Below, one piece after another: positions 1 through 7,764 of a DNA stretch of 64,000 nucleotides (positions within the stretch are counted from its first letter, which is position 1; each line of letters starts with the position of its first letter). Below the pieces are notes generated by a model, which ran no database searches, was not told the DNA's origin, and saw nothing but the letters and a program-made list of their open reading frames with translations. Position numbers and translations under genes: made by a program. Origin of the DNA: Cetobacterium sp. ZOR0034 (GTDB lineage Bacteria > Fusobacteriota > Fusobacteriia > Fusobacteriales > Fusobacteriaceae); the NCBI RefSeq assembly GCF_000799075.1, contig NZ_JTLI01000014.1, positions 97,498-161,497 of the forward strand, in the 5' to 3' direction.

Positions 1-1123
1 GTAAAGCTAAGAAGAAGTATAAATAAAGCATTAATGGAACGAATACAACTACTCCACCTACTCCACCTAATATACCATCCATAACTAATGATGCTAACCA
101 ATCTGGGGTATTTTCATCTATTAACAACCCTACATATTTCCCTATATAGTCACTTACAAATCCATCTACCCAATCAATCAATGGTGCTGAACCATTAAAT
201 ACAGTTCCCATCAATCCAACTATAATTAAGAAGAAGATTGGTAATCCCAAATATTTATTTAGTAAAACTCTATCAACTTTATCAGTGAAATCTAATCTAG
301 ATTTTATTGATGTTGTAAATGTTTTTGCTAAAATACCCTTTACAGTTCCATATCTACCTTCTGCGAATATAGTTTCTATATCCTCATCATGATCATCTTC
401 TAATTGCTTCGTTCTCTTTATTATTTCAGAATCTAATTCATATCCATACTCTGATTTTAATATCTCTATTAAATGAGAATCTTGCTCTAATAATTTGATT
501 GCTAAAAAATCCTCTCCGAATTTTTTTGATGCTTTGATTAACTTTTCATTACAATTAATATCACACTTTATTTTTTCAATTGCATCTTGTAAACAACTAT
601 CAAATAAAAGAGTGTATTTCTTATACTCTTTTTTTGCTTTTGCTATCTCTAAAGCTTTATCTAATAGTTCCTGTAAACCTGTTCTTTTTGTTGCTGATGT
701 CATAACAACATCCATTTCTATCATATCTGTAAACTTTTTCATATCTAACTTATAGTTTAATTTTTCAAATTCGTCATAGAAATTCAATGCCATTACCATT
801 GGTTTCTCTAACTCTTTCAATAACATTGTTAAATATAAATTTCTCTCTAAGTTTGTTGAATCAACTATATTTATGATTACATCCGGTTTTTCATTTATTA
901 TAAAATCTCTTGTTATTGTTTCTTCTAAAGTATAAGGACTTAAACTGTATACTCCAGGTAAATCTATACACTGAATTCTCTCTCCGTTATAATCAAATTC
1001 AGCTTCTTTTTTCTCAACTGTAACACCTGCCCAGTTCCCAACCTTTAGATTAGAACCTGCTATTGCGTTTATCAATGCTGATTTCCCTACATTTGGATTT
1101 CCTGTAAATGCTATTTTTATCAT
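1..1123 (-). CDS. feoB: Ferrous iron transport protein B (N-terminal part, cut by window edge)
   Basis: FeoB imports Fe2+ across the inner membrane and couples transport to an N-terminal GTPase domain. About 374 residues are present; the C-terminal membrane domain runs off the left edge. The first residues hold the G1 motif GNPNVGKS (8-15), followed by the G3-type DLPGVYSL stretch, a helical linker and the first hydrophobic segments near the edge. The ATG at 1123 has an AGGAGAT ribosome site just upstream and starts 9 bases after the feoA stop, so feoA and feoB form one transcript. The reading frame is open from the start to the edge. Identity is clear; only the completeness of the C-terminus cannot be judged. 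Confidence 0.95.
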   Translation of the reverse strand, partial: MIKIAFTGNPNVGKSALINAIAGSNLKVGNWAGVTVEKKEAEFDYNGERIQCIDLPGVYSLSPYTLEETITRDFIINEKPDVIINIVDSTNLERNLYLTMLLKELEKPMVMALNFYDEFEKLNYKLDMKKFTDMIEMDVVMTSATKRTGLQELLDKALEIAKAKKEYKKYTLLFDSCLQDAIEKIKCDINCNEKLIKASKKFGEDFLAIKLLEQDSHLIEILKSEYGYELDSEIIKRTKQLEDDHDEDIETIFAEGRYGTVKGILAKTFTTSIKSRLDFTDKVDRVLLNKYLGLPIFFLIIVGLMGTVFNGSAPLIDWVDGFVSDYIGKYVGLLIDENTPDWLASLVMDGILGGVGGVVVFVPLMLYLYFFLAL

Positions 1124-1132
1124 CTCTATCTC

Positions 1133-1360
1133 CTATCCGTCTATCTCTATTTCAATATTTTGTGCATCTTGTTTTCTTATAGCGATGTTTGTTGATTTTA
1201 CAATAAACTCTTGTGGATCTCCTAGGGGCGCATTTCTTTCTAATTTAATAATCTCACCGTTAGTTACTCCCATGTCAACTAACCTTTTTTTCAATTCGCC
1301 AATTTTCCCAATTTTGACGATTTTTGCTGATTCTCCTCTTTTTAATTCTGTTAACTTCAT
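1133..1360 (-). CDS. feoA: Ferrous iron transport protein A (FeoA)
   Basis: FeoA is a small cytosolic SH3-like protein needed by FeoB for Fe2+ uptake. The 75-residue product is the normal size for the family and has the typical pattern: a basic LxxLxxGExAKI start, an LKKRLVDMGV helix-turn, the APLGDP turn and a short closing strand with IAIRKQDA. The start has a GGGAGG ribosome site. It lies 9 bases before feoB and about 90 bases after a second FeoA-domain gene, with a hairpin terminator between, so it may also have its own promoter in 1361-1423, though I see no convincing -35 box there. Confidence 0.93.
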   Translation of the reverse strand: MKLTELKRGESAKIVKIGKIGELKKRLVDMGVTNGEIIKLERNAPLGDPQEFIVKSTNIAIRKQDAQNIEIEIDG

Positions 1361-1423
1361 TCAAGCCTCCCAACTCATTAGTCATAAATATATTTTGAAA
1401 CACAAAGTATATTTGGAAAAATT

Positions 1424-1450
1424 TAAATCACAGGATAATCCTGTGATTTA
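1424..1450 (-). terminator. Hairpin terminator between the two feoA-type genes
   Basis: A perfect inverted repeat with 12-bp arms (TAAATCACAGGA / TCCTGTGATTTA) around a 3-base loop starts 3 bases after the stop of the 73-aa FeoA-domain gene. On the minus strand it is followed by AAATTTTTCC, a short T-run. It would end or attenuate transcription coming from the upstream FeoA-like gene before feoA. Confidence 0.75.
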
Positions 1451-1453
1451 TTC

Positions 1454-1675
1454 TTACTCATTTCCTATTATTATTTTGTTTGCCAACCCAAAATTTAATA
1501 CATACTTCGTTTCATTTATTTTAACAATATAATTACTTTGATCATCTCTAAGTAAACATATTTTATTTCCTATACAAAAACCTTTTTCTGTCAGTCTACT
1601 CTTATCTTTGTCTCTACCTTTTATCTCTTTTATAACAAACTCTTTATTTTGTTCTGCAAAAACTAATGGCGTCAT
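1454..1675 (-). CDS. Second FeoA-domain protein
   Basis: This 73-residue protein has the same shape as FeoA: a KEFVIKEIKGRDKDKSRL start, the EKGFCIGNKICLL strand-turn, and a closing YVLNFGLANKIII segment that matches the last FeoA strand. It lacks the LGDP turn of the neighbouring FeoA and has one cysteine (C34). Single-domain FeoA paralogues beside feoAB are common in anaerobes and may regulate or stabilise FeoB; the exact role is not known. It has its own near-perfect promoter upstream and a hairpin terminator just after its stop, so it can be expressed separately from feoAB. The AGGAGG ribosome site supports the ATG. Confidence 0.8.
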   Translation of the reverse strand: MTPLVFAEQNKEFVIKEIKGRDKDKSRLTEKGFCIGNKICLLRDDQSNYIVKINETKYVLNFGLANKIIIGNE

Positions 1676-1715
1676 AGAATAAACCTCCTAGTAATAATTT
1701 CCTATCTATACTAGA

Positions 1716-1744
1716 ATTATATTCTATGCAGTAACATTTGTCAA
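1716..1744 (-). promoter_or_regulatory. Sigma-70 promoter of the FeoA-like gene
   Basis: TTGACA (complement of 1739-1744) and TATAAT (complement of 1716-1721) are separated by exactly 17 bases. Both boxes are perfect consensus and point at the FeoA-like gene that starts at 1675. The -35 box sits just after the hairpin at 1746-1774. Confidence 0.85.
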
Positions 1745-1745
1745 G

Positions 1746-1774
1746 AATAAAACTTTGATTATTAAAGTTTTATT
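1746..1774 (-). terminator. Probable terminator of the TtcA-like pair
   Basis: Inverted repeat with 11-bp arms (AATAAAACTTT / AAAGTTTTATT, 7-base loop) directly at the stop codon of the second TtcA-like gene. The arms are A/T-rich and only a short T-run follows on the minus strand, so termination may be inefficient and some readthrough into the feo genes is possible. Confidence 0.5.
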
Positions 1775-2718
1775 TATGCAAACAGATCTTTAATGCTATG
1801 TAACATAACACTTCTTATATTTGGACTATCCTTTGATAACTCCTCTATCATCTTCTTAACTTTTAAACGTTTAGAGTTATCACTTGTTTCATAAGGGCAA
1901 TCATTATGAAGAATTGGTAATCCTAATTTCTTAGCATACCTAATTGTTTCTTTCTCTTCAACATATGCAAGAGGTCTTATTACTCTCAATCCATATTCTT
2001 CAGAATCATAAGCAGGTTTCATAACTCCCATATTTCCTTGATATAAAACATTTAATAAAAATGTTTCTACAATATCATCCTTATGATGTCCTAAAACAAG
2101 TTTATTTATATTCTGTTCTTTCATAGCTTTATATAAAATCCCTCTTCTTACTCTAGCACACATAAAACATGGATTTTTTAATTCAGCATTTGTTAAAATA
2201 CTTTCTCCTATCGATGTTTCTATAACCTGTAACTCTGTTCCTAGCTTTCTGCAATACTCTTGTATATCTCCATATTTCCCTCCCTCTTCAACAGGGTGGA
2301 TGTGAATCGGAAATATTTCAAACTTTATTCCTGATATTTTTTGAATTCTTATTAAAGCATTTAGCACAGTTAAGCTATCCTTTCCTCCTGAAATACCTAT
2401 AGCTACTCTATCTCCTTCTTCAATCATATTATAATCATGCATAGCTTTTCCTATTGGACTCCATAAAGTCTTTTCAAAACCTTTATCTTGTATAAAAGCT
2501 AAAATCTCCTTCTCATCTAATTTATTTAATGAGATTTTTAGTCCTGTTTGTTTATATATTTTATCTATTAATTTTATTATTTTATTTTGTGAATATGAAA
2601 TCTCTATCTTGATTTCCTCTTTTGAATTAGTTACTAAAACCTTATCTTCTTGTACTTCAAATGTGTATGCTTGAAAGACATATCCATTTAAATCTTTTAT
2701 ATTATCTATCTTTAACAC
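1774..2718 (-). CDS. TtcA-like PP-loop ATPase with N-terminal extension
   Basis: PP-loop ATPases of the TtcA/TilS group adenylate a tRNA cytidine; TtcA itself makes 2-thiocytidine-32 using a [4Fe-4S] cluster. The protein has SGGKDS (110-115), CFMC (184-187), GHHKDD and a late NDCP cysteine, matching the PP-loop and the three cluster cysteines of TtcA. It has about 95 residues before the catalytic core that the neighbour lacks and that I do not recognise. An ATG at 2751 is in frame, but it would overlap the upstream gene by 29 bases and has no ribosome site; the GTG at 2718 follows AAGGAG by 9 bases and is 4 bases after the upstream stop, so I prefer it. The substrate of each paralogue is undetermined. 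Confidence 0.8.
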   Translation of the reverse strand: MLKIDNIKDLNGYVFQAYTFEVQEDKVLVTNSKEEIKIEISYSQNKIIKLIDKIYKQTGLKISLNKLDEKEILAFIQDKGFEKTLWSPIGKAMHDYNMIEEGDRVAIGISGGKDSLTVLNALIRIQKISGIKFEIFPIHIHPVEEGGKYGDIQEYCRKLGTELQVIETSIGESILTNAELKNPCFMCARVRRGILYKAMKEQNINKLVLGHHKDDIVETFLLNVLYQGNMGVMKPAYDSEEYGLRVIRPLAYVEEKETIRYAKKLGLPILHNDCPYETSDNSKRLKVKKMIEELSKDSPNIRSVMLHSIKDLFA

Positions 2719-2722
2719 TTTT

Positions 2723-3529
2723 CTATTCTCCTTTTCCCGTTTCAGATACATATCCTAATACATAATCTAAATTTATATTTTTCATTGAATTAAATATACT
2801 TTGCTTTATTTGTGGATTAGTTTTTTCTAACGTTGCTAAAAGATTTTTGATCTCTTTTCTCTTTGAATCAACTTTTCCTGATTCAATTGGACATCCACAA
2901 GCCATTGCTGCTATTTCATTCTTTTTAGTAAAATTGATAATATCTTGTTCTTTTATATAAATCAACGGTCTTATCAACTCCATCTTTCCACTTGTCGATT
3001 TCACCTTAGGTATCATTGTTTTTACAGTTCCTGCATAAAACATATTTATCATTGCTGTCTCAACCATATCATCAAAATGATGTCCTAAAGCTAGTTTATT
3101 ATATCCCAACTCCTCAACCTTGTTATAAAGAACACCTCTTCTCATCTTTGCACATAAGAAGCATGGACTATCAGGTGATGATTCAAATGCTATCTCCCAA
3201 ACATTAGCATCAAATATCTCACATGGGATTCCTAACTCTTCTAAATTTACTTTAAATTGCTCTAAGTCCATTGATCCAAATCCAGGATTCATAGATATAA
3301 AAGCCACCTCAAAATTTTTACTTCTATCTTTTTTTAACTCTTGGAATAGTTTCGAAAGTAGCAAGCTATCTTTTCCTCCAGATACCCCTACTGCGATTTT
3401 ATCTCCATCTTGAATCAAATCAAAATCTTTTATAGCTTTCATAAATTTAGACCATATTTTTTTTCTGTATGCAGTTCTTATAGAGTGCTCAACCATATCT
3501 TTTTTCGTTTCAAAAACTTTTTCTTCCAT
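2723..3529 (-). CDS. ttcA: TtcA-like PP-loop ATPase (tRNA thiolation family)
   Basis: This 268-residue protein is close to the core size of TtcA, the enzyme that thiolates cytidine 32 of tRNA. It shows SGGKDS at 50-55 (ATP PP-loop), CFLCAKMRRG with cysteines 123 and 126, GHHFDD at 149-154 and a later CGC pair (211, 213), consistent with a [4Fe-4S]-bound, sulfur-transferring member rather than TilS. It is the first gene of a two-gene unit with the longer paralogue just downstream. The start has a GGAGGG ribosome site. Which of the two is the true TtcA cannot be told from sequence alone. Confidence 0.82.
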   Translation of the reverse strand: MEEKVFETKKDMVEHSIRTAYRKKIWSKFMKAIKDFDLIQDGDKIAVGVSGGKDSLLLSKLFQELKKDRSKNFEVAFISMNPGFGSMDLEQFKVNLEELGIPCEIFDANVWEIAFESSPDSPCFLCAKMRRGVLYNKVEELGYNKLALGHHFDDMVETAMINMFYAGTVKTMIPKVKSTSGKMELIRPLIYIKEQDIINFTKKNEIAAMACGCPIESGKVDSKRKEIKNLLATLEKTNPQIKQSIFNSMKNINLDYVLGYVSETGKGE

Positions 3530-3587
3530 TTTCCCTCCAATTAAATTCTATAGGTTTTCATTCCATTATACCATGCTTGCAAAAAAA

Positions 3588-3616
3588 TTAACAATTCTTT
3601 TTTTTTGTGTTAAAAT
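3588..3616 (+). promoter_or_regulatory. Candidate promoter of the cysteine-repeat gene
   Basis: TTAACA at 3588-3593 and TAAAAT at 3611-3616 with a 17-base spacer, about 35 bases before the start codon at 3652. Boxes are imperfect and the region is A/T-rich, so this is a moderate call. Confidence 0.45.
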
Positions 3617-3651
3617 GTTCTTAATCTTAATTTATGAGGTGAATAAAATTT

Positions 3652-4002
3652 ATGAATAAAATAGAAACTGCTGTTTTAGACTTTCTAAAAAGCGGAATGG
3701 TTTATAGTGATGGTGCCATCATGAAAAACCTTGGTATCAATGAATTAGAGTTAGAAAACATCTATAATTCTCTTACAAAACAAGGGTATTTAGAAAGTTA
3801 TGAAGATTTTCTAAAAAGAAATCCCGACTATGAAAAGGGAGAGGAGGAACACTCTTGTGGGGGATGTAGCTCTGGAGGATGTTCTTCTAGCGGTTGTAGC
3901 TCTGGGGGATGTTCTTCTGGGGGATGTTCTTCAAAAGATGACGATATCGACTACTCTAAAATTAAAGTTTTAACAGAAAAAGCTTTTATCTATTCTTACT
4001 AA
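3652..4002 (+). CDS. Small winged-helix-like protein with CSSGG cysteine repeat
   Basis: Unrecognised 116-residue protein. Residues 1 to about 60 look like a small helical or winged-helix domain (ETAVLDFLKSG, then ELELENIYNSLTKQGYL). Residues about 66-95 are a low-complexity stretch with six cysteines spaced by GG, SSGG or SSSG, followed by an acidic KDDDIDY patch. The cysteine spacing suggests metal or Fe-S binding. The layout, winged helix followed by a cysteine cluster, resembles FeoC, and feoAB lies 2.5 kb away, but the gene is not in the feo operon and the resemblance is only architectural. It is divergent from the TtcA-like pair, whose products need Fe-S clusters. The ribosome site is GAGGTG, and a strong terminator follows. 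Confidence 0.75.
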   Translation: MNKIETAVLDFLKSGMVYSDGAIMKNLGINELELENIYNSLTKQGYLESYEDFLKRNPDYEKGEEEHSCGGCSSGGCSSSGCSSGGCSSGGCSSKDDDIDYSKIKVLTEKAFIYSY

Positions 4003-4005
4003 AAA

Positions 4006-4038
4006 AAGGAGGGCAATAAATTTTGTCCTCCTTCTTTT
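4006..4038. terminator. Bidirectional terminator
   Basis: Hairpin with 11-bp arms (AAGGAGGGCAA / TTGTCCTCCTT, one G-T pair, 6-base loop) between two convergent genes, with A-run on the left and CTTTT on the right. It starts 3 bases after the cysteine-repeat gene and ends at the stop of the minus-strand gene. Confidence 0.85.
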
Positions 4039-4468
4039 AAAATATTTTATTCAATTTTGATCCACCACTTATTTGAACATCCGCCACTACTTTAGAAATC
4101 TCATTTGATAACTCCTCCATAGAAACCTCATATCTGAAAAACCAATAAAAATTGTATCCCGGTGATGACGTTATACAAATCGCTTTCAACTTAAACAATT
4201 TAAAACTAAAGGTATCCAATGTTCCTAGTTGAAAAAGTGGTATTGAAAATATCTTTATTCTATTTCTTAATTTAAAAACACTAATCAAACGAGTATTTGT
4301 TATTAAAAATGAATTTATTTTATTGTCATATGCTGTATAAAGAGTTTCATTTGGATATATTATATCTTTATTGTCTGGATTTCTTAAAAAGTTAATGGTG
4401 TTAACTTTTTTCATTTTACTCATCGGCACTAAAAGAAACATAAGAATAACTTTGATTCCTGTAAGCAT
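4037..4468 (-). CDS. Hypothetical protein, possible PH-like domain
   Basis: I do not recognise this 143-residue protein with certainty. It has a short hydrophobic N-terminus (residues 4-15), then a stretch rich in beta-type residues (TLYTAYDN, INSFLITNTRLISVFKL, IKIFSIPLFQLGTLDTFSF, ICITSSPGYNFYWFFRY) and a C-terminal helix (MEELSNEISKVV). The order strand-strand-helix and the FLITNTRLI phrase recall bacterial PH (bPH) domains. An AAAGGAG site 8 bases upstream supports the ATG. It converges on the cysteine-repeat gene and is followed upstream by the PhnA-like gene on the same strand; no functional link is visible. Confidence 0.65.
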   Translation of the reverse strand: MLTGIKVILMFLLVPMSKMKKVNTINFLRNPDNKDIIYPNETLYTAYDNKINSFLITNTRLISVFKLRNRIKIFSIPLFQLGTLDTFSFKLFKLKAICITSSPGYNFYWFFRYEVSMEELSNEISKVVADVQISGGSKLNKIF

Positions 4469-4536
4469 AGATTTAACTCCTTTTAAATTTTATATTCTAT
4501 TCTTACTCTCTTCAATCTTCGTTTCTTTTTTAGAAT

Positions 4537-4938
4537 TTAAAAAATTATACTTTCTAACAAAGCTTGTTCTTCCTCATCTAAATATGCATTCTCCAGTAAC
4601 TCTTCTGCCCATGAATATTTTTCTTTTATGCTATTTAATATATATATTGCTGTTACTTTTACTATCGGAGTTTCACTCCACATAGCTCCACTTAAAAATC
4701 TAAAATCATTTTCTTTTGATCTCTTTATATTTTTCAAAAGTTCTATACAACTATCACATAAAAATATACATCTATCATAATCTGGTTCATCTTTTGACGG
4801 CGGAACTTCAAAAACAGACAATTTAACTCCTATCGCCTCACACAATTCACACTTTGATTTTGATCTTCTAGCCAAATTTTTTCCAAATCCAGAAACTATA
4901 CTCAATCTCTCCTGATGCTTATCAAACCCTTTTGCCAC
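4537..4938 (-). CDS. PhnA-like zinc-ribbon protein
   Basis: A 133-residue protein of the PhnA-like group. It has two cysteine pairs, CELC (30-33) and CDSC about 30 residues later, forming a zinc ribbon, and a C-terminal region with the SGAMWSETPIVKVTA segment typical of PhnA-like proteins. The family name is historical and does not show a role in phosphonate use; no phosphonate genes are nearby. It follows rlmF by 17 bases on the same strand and is probably co-transcribed with it. The start has an AGGAGG-type site. Confidence 0.75.
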   Translation of the reverse strand: MAKGFDKHQERLSIVSGFGKNLARRSKSKCELCEAIGVKLSVFEVPPSKDEPDYDRCIFLCDSCIELLKNIKRSKENDFRFLSGAMWSETPIVKVTAIYILNSIKEKYSWAEELLENAYLDEEEQALLESIIF

Positions 4939-4955
4939 AATATATCCTCCTAATT

Positions 4956-5855
4956 TTATTTTTTTCTAAAAGTCCAAGCCAATACTCTACTTATTTTTTG
5001 TCCCTGAGTCATCTCTAATATTTTACAATTAGCACCTAATTTTTCAAGAATTTTCACTGTTGGTTTTATGTTATCTTTATTCGAAATCAAACTTGTAAAA
5101 TAAAATACTTGAGATGCAAATATCGCACTCTCCTTTGCCATTTTCTTCAAGAAAAGACGTTCGCCTCCTGGACACCATAATTCAGCTTTCTGTCCACCAA
5201 AATTCAAACCTTTTTTTATATCTTTATTACCTTTATTTAAATTATCAACTTTTCTTTTATTTGCTTTTAAGGCGTCTTCAAGTGATGAATGAAATGGCGG
5301 ATTACACATTGTCAAATCAAATTTATCCTCACTTTCAATAATCCCTATAAAAATATGATTTTTATCTTTTTGAAGTTTCAAAGTAACTTTGTTTTTTAAG
5401 TTTTCATTTAAATCAACTATTTTTTGAGCATTTTCTATAGATTTTGGATCTATATCCGATGCAACATAGTTCCAATCATAAGTTTGGCTTCCTATTATAG
5501 GATATATACAGTTTGCTCCCGTTCCTATATCAAGTACTCTTACATCTTTCTTTTTTAATAGTAACTCTGCGATATAATGGATATAGTCAGCTCTCCCCGG
5601 AATTGGAGGACATAAAAATCCATCTGGAATATTCCACTCATCTACATTATAATAAGTTTTGATCAATGCTTTATTAAGACTTATAACCGCTTTATTATCA
5701 CTAAAGTCAATGGTTTCTTCTCCTATCGGATTTTTTATTACAAATGATTTTAACTCTGGTAAGTTTTCTTTTAAGCTTTTAAAATCATATCTTCCTTTAT
5801 GTGGATTATTAGGATGTAATTCTCCTTTTTTTATATCTTTTTTCAATACCAACAT
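4956..5855 (-). CDS. rlmF: 23S rRNA (adenine-1618 N6) methyltransferase RlmF
   Basis: RlmF methylates A1618 of 23S rRNA using S-adenosylmethionine. The 299-residue protein begins with the family signature (LHPNNPHKGRYDF), then IPGRADYIHY, the SAM-binding stretch VLDIGTGANCIYP and the catalytic NPPFHSS motif of N6-adenine methyltransferases. Length matches the family. The ATG at 5855 is only 1-2 bases from GGAG; a TTG at 5846 has 10-base spacing and gives KKDIKKGELHP directly, so the true start may be there. Possibly co-transcribed with the PhnA-like gene. Confidence 0.9.
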   Translation of the reverse strand: MLVLKKDIKKGELHPNNPHKGRYDFKSLKENLPELKSFVIKNPIGEETIDFSDNKAVISLNKALIKTYYNVDEWNIPDGFLCPPIPGRADYIHYIAELLLKKKDVRVLDIGTGANCIYPIIGSQTYDWNYVASDIDPKSIENAQKIVDLNENLKNKVTLKLQKDKNHIFIGIIESEDKFDLTMCNPPFHSSLEDALKANKRKVDNLNKGNKDIKKGLNFGGQKAELWCPGGERLFLKKMAKESAIFASQVFYFTSLISNKDNIKPTVKILEKLGANCKILEMTQGQKISRVLAWTFRKK

Positions 5856-5914
5856 TCTCCTTTTAACTTTTGTTTTAAATTAGTTTAACATTTTTAATTT
5901 TAATAAGCAATAAA

Positions 5915-5961
5915 AGAGGTCTTATCAAAAAGAATTACTTTTCTCTTTTGATAAAACCTCT
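5915..5961 (-). terminator. Terminator of the uronide operon
   Basis: Long interrupted hairpin: AGAGGT plus TTATCAAAA on one side, TTTTGATAA plus ACCTCT on the other, with one mismatch and an A/T-rich loop. On the minus strand it is followed by TTTTATT, 13 bases after the symporter stop codon. Confidence 0.7.
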
Positions 5962-5973
5962 CATTTTCTCACT

Positions 5974-7764
5974 TTAGATTGAACTAGCTTCTGTAACTGA
6001 AATTTTATTTTTTATTTTCGGTGTACTTGCTTTATTTAAAAAATACCCTATTGTAGAATTCGTTAATCCAATCAATAGAAGAGTTATTCTTCCAAAAGTA
6101 GGATTAGGTATAACTACCAGCATTGATAGTATTATTCCAAAAGCAAATATAAGCTTTCCTAATATACTTCTTTGAGTATTGTCTAACTCATTTTCATCTG
6201 ATTGTACTGCTATAACCTCTGTCGAAATATTATTGAAGAATTTATTATAAGATTCCTCTCTCTCTTTTGACTTGAATCCTTTAAAGAATAACTTCGTCGA
6301 CATAAAGAATCCACAAGTTATTGTTAACTGAGCCCCTAAACCAACAACAATCTCCAAATCTTTTGCTTCTCTAGCTGTAAACGGAACTACTAAATTAAGT
6401 GTGTTCGCTACCCAAATTGGATTATATAATTTCATAACTGCAAACGAAACTATGAATCCTACTACTACAGTTGCCCAACCAGCCCAATCTGGAGTCTTCT
6501 TCACAACATAACCTAATAATCCTGGAATTAAAATTGGTAAATCTAATAGCGTTCCAATCATAAGAGTTATTGTAAATAAGCTCAGGTTATTAAATTTATT
6601 TAATATTAAAGCGATTGAAATTATCATCACTCCAAAGAAGAATGTTACAATTTTACTAACTGACATCATCTGTTTTTCTGTCGCATTTTTATTTACAATT
6701 GGGCAGTAGAAACTTTTAATTACTATTCCGGCATTTCTATTTAATGCCGAGTCCATAGATGACATTGTCGCTGCGAAGATTCCCGACATCATAATTCCAG
6801 CCATTCCTGCAGGCATCTCTTTCTTTATAAACGCTAAGTAAACACCATTTGTTATAGATTTTCCTAGAGTTGATAACCCCCAAGTAGTTACATCTGGATT
6901 AAAGGCTGACATATACCAAACTGGTAAGAACCACACTAAAGGTCCTATCAGCATCAAACCTAGTGCCAATAAAGCTCCTTTTTTTGCATTTTTAGTATCC
7001 TTAGCAGAGAAGAATCTATATGCTCCACCTGTTAAACTACTTACACTGAAGAACTGTTTACAGAAAATCATTATAAACCAAATTGCAAATAACCAAACGT
7101 AGTTTATATCTGGACCAACTATTTTATTAGTTGGAAGTCCCATATTTAAAATATTGAAGAACCCTCCACCTTTTATCGATGCAACTATAGCACAAGCTAC
7201 CGTTCCTACCATTAAGATAATCATCTGCATAAAATCAGATGCTATTACAGCCCATGCTCCACCTGTCAGAGACATAAATAATACAACTAATCCTGTTACT
7301 AATATAGTAACATCTATCGAAACTTCAAATACAGCACTTGCAAATATTGCTAGCGCATTCAACCAAACACCTGCCGAGATTATATTCGGTAACATAATCG
7401 CCCACGTAAAAGCTTGTTCACTCGTATTTCCAAATCTCATTCTTATTCCTTCTATCGGAGTTGCAATTCTTAATTGCCTCGCTTTAGGTGCAAACCATAA
7501 GAAACAAGTTAAATATCCTAATGCATTTGCATAAAATACAACAACTGGACCAATACCTTTTGTAAATGCATCCCCTGCCATTCCTGTAAAAGTCATAGCG
7601 CTAAATTGAGTCATAAAAGCCGTTCCTCCTACCATCCACCACAACATTTTCCCACCACCAGAGAAATAGTCACTTGTAGAATTCGAAGCATGCTTTTGGA
7701 AGAAATATCCTATTGCCATCATAAACATAAAGTAAATTACAATTACTAATATATCTATTTTCAT
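5974..7764 (-). CDS. Sodium:solute symporter (SSS family), likely for an unsaturated uronide
   Basis: Inner-membrane symporter of the SSS family, 596 residues, with many hydrophobic segments and family features: the N-terminal SDYFSGGGKMLWW segment, TQFSAMTFTGMAG, and a central SSMDSALNRNAGI segment. Its start overlaps the stop of the GH105 hydrolase gene by one base (TAATG), so the two are translationally coupled. From that pairing I infer that it imports a small pectin- or uronide-derived sugar that the hydrolase cuts. The cation and exact substrate are not readable from sequence. A terminator follows directly. Confidence 0.85.
   Translation of the reverse strand: MKIDILVIVIYFMFMMAIGYFFQKHASNSTSDYFSGGGKMLWWMVGGTAFMTQFSAMTFTGMAGDAFTKGIGPVVVFYANALGYLTCFLWFAPKARQLRIATPIEGIRMRFGNTSEQAFTWAIMLPNIISAGVWLNALAIFASAVFEVSIDVTILVTGLVVLFMSLTGGAWAVIASDFMQMIILMVGTVACAIVASIKGGGFFNILNMGLPTNKIVGPDINYVWLFAIWFIMIFCKQFFSVSSLTGGAYRFFSAKDTKNAKKGALLALGLMLIGPLVWFLPVWYMSAFNPDVTTWGLSTLGKSITNGVYLAFIKKEMPAGMAGIMMSGIFAATMSSMDSALNRNAGIVIKSFYCPIVNKNATEKQMMSVSKIVTFFFGVMIISIALILNKFNNLSLFTITLMIGTLLDLPILIPGLLGYVVKKTPDWAGWATVVVGFIVSFAVMKLYNPIWVANTLNLVVPFTAREAKDLEIVVGLGAQLTITCGFFMSTKLFFKGFKSKEREESYNKFFNNISTEVIAVQSDENELDNTQRSILGKLIFAFGIILSMLVVIPNPTFGRITLLLIGLTNSTIGYFLNKASTPKIKNKISVTEASSI

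Noticed and set aside
495..755. Plus-strand open frame inside the feoB region
   Set aside because: It is antisense to the conserved FeoB frame and has no ribosome site.
3855..3940. Short tandem DNA repeats as a CRISPR or microsatellite
   Set aside because: The repeat unit is in frame and encodes the CSSGG cysteine repeat; no spacers.
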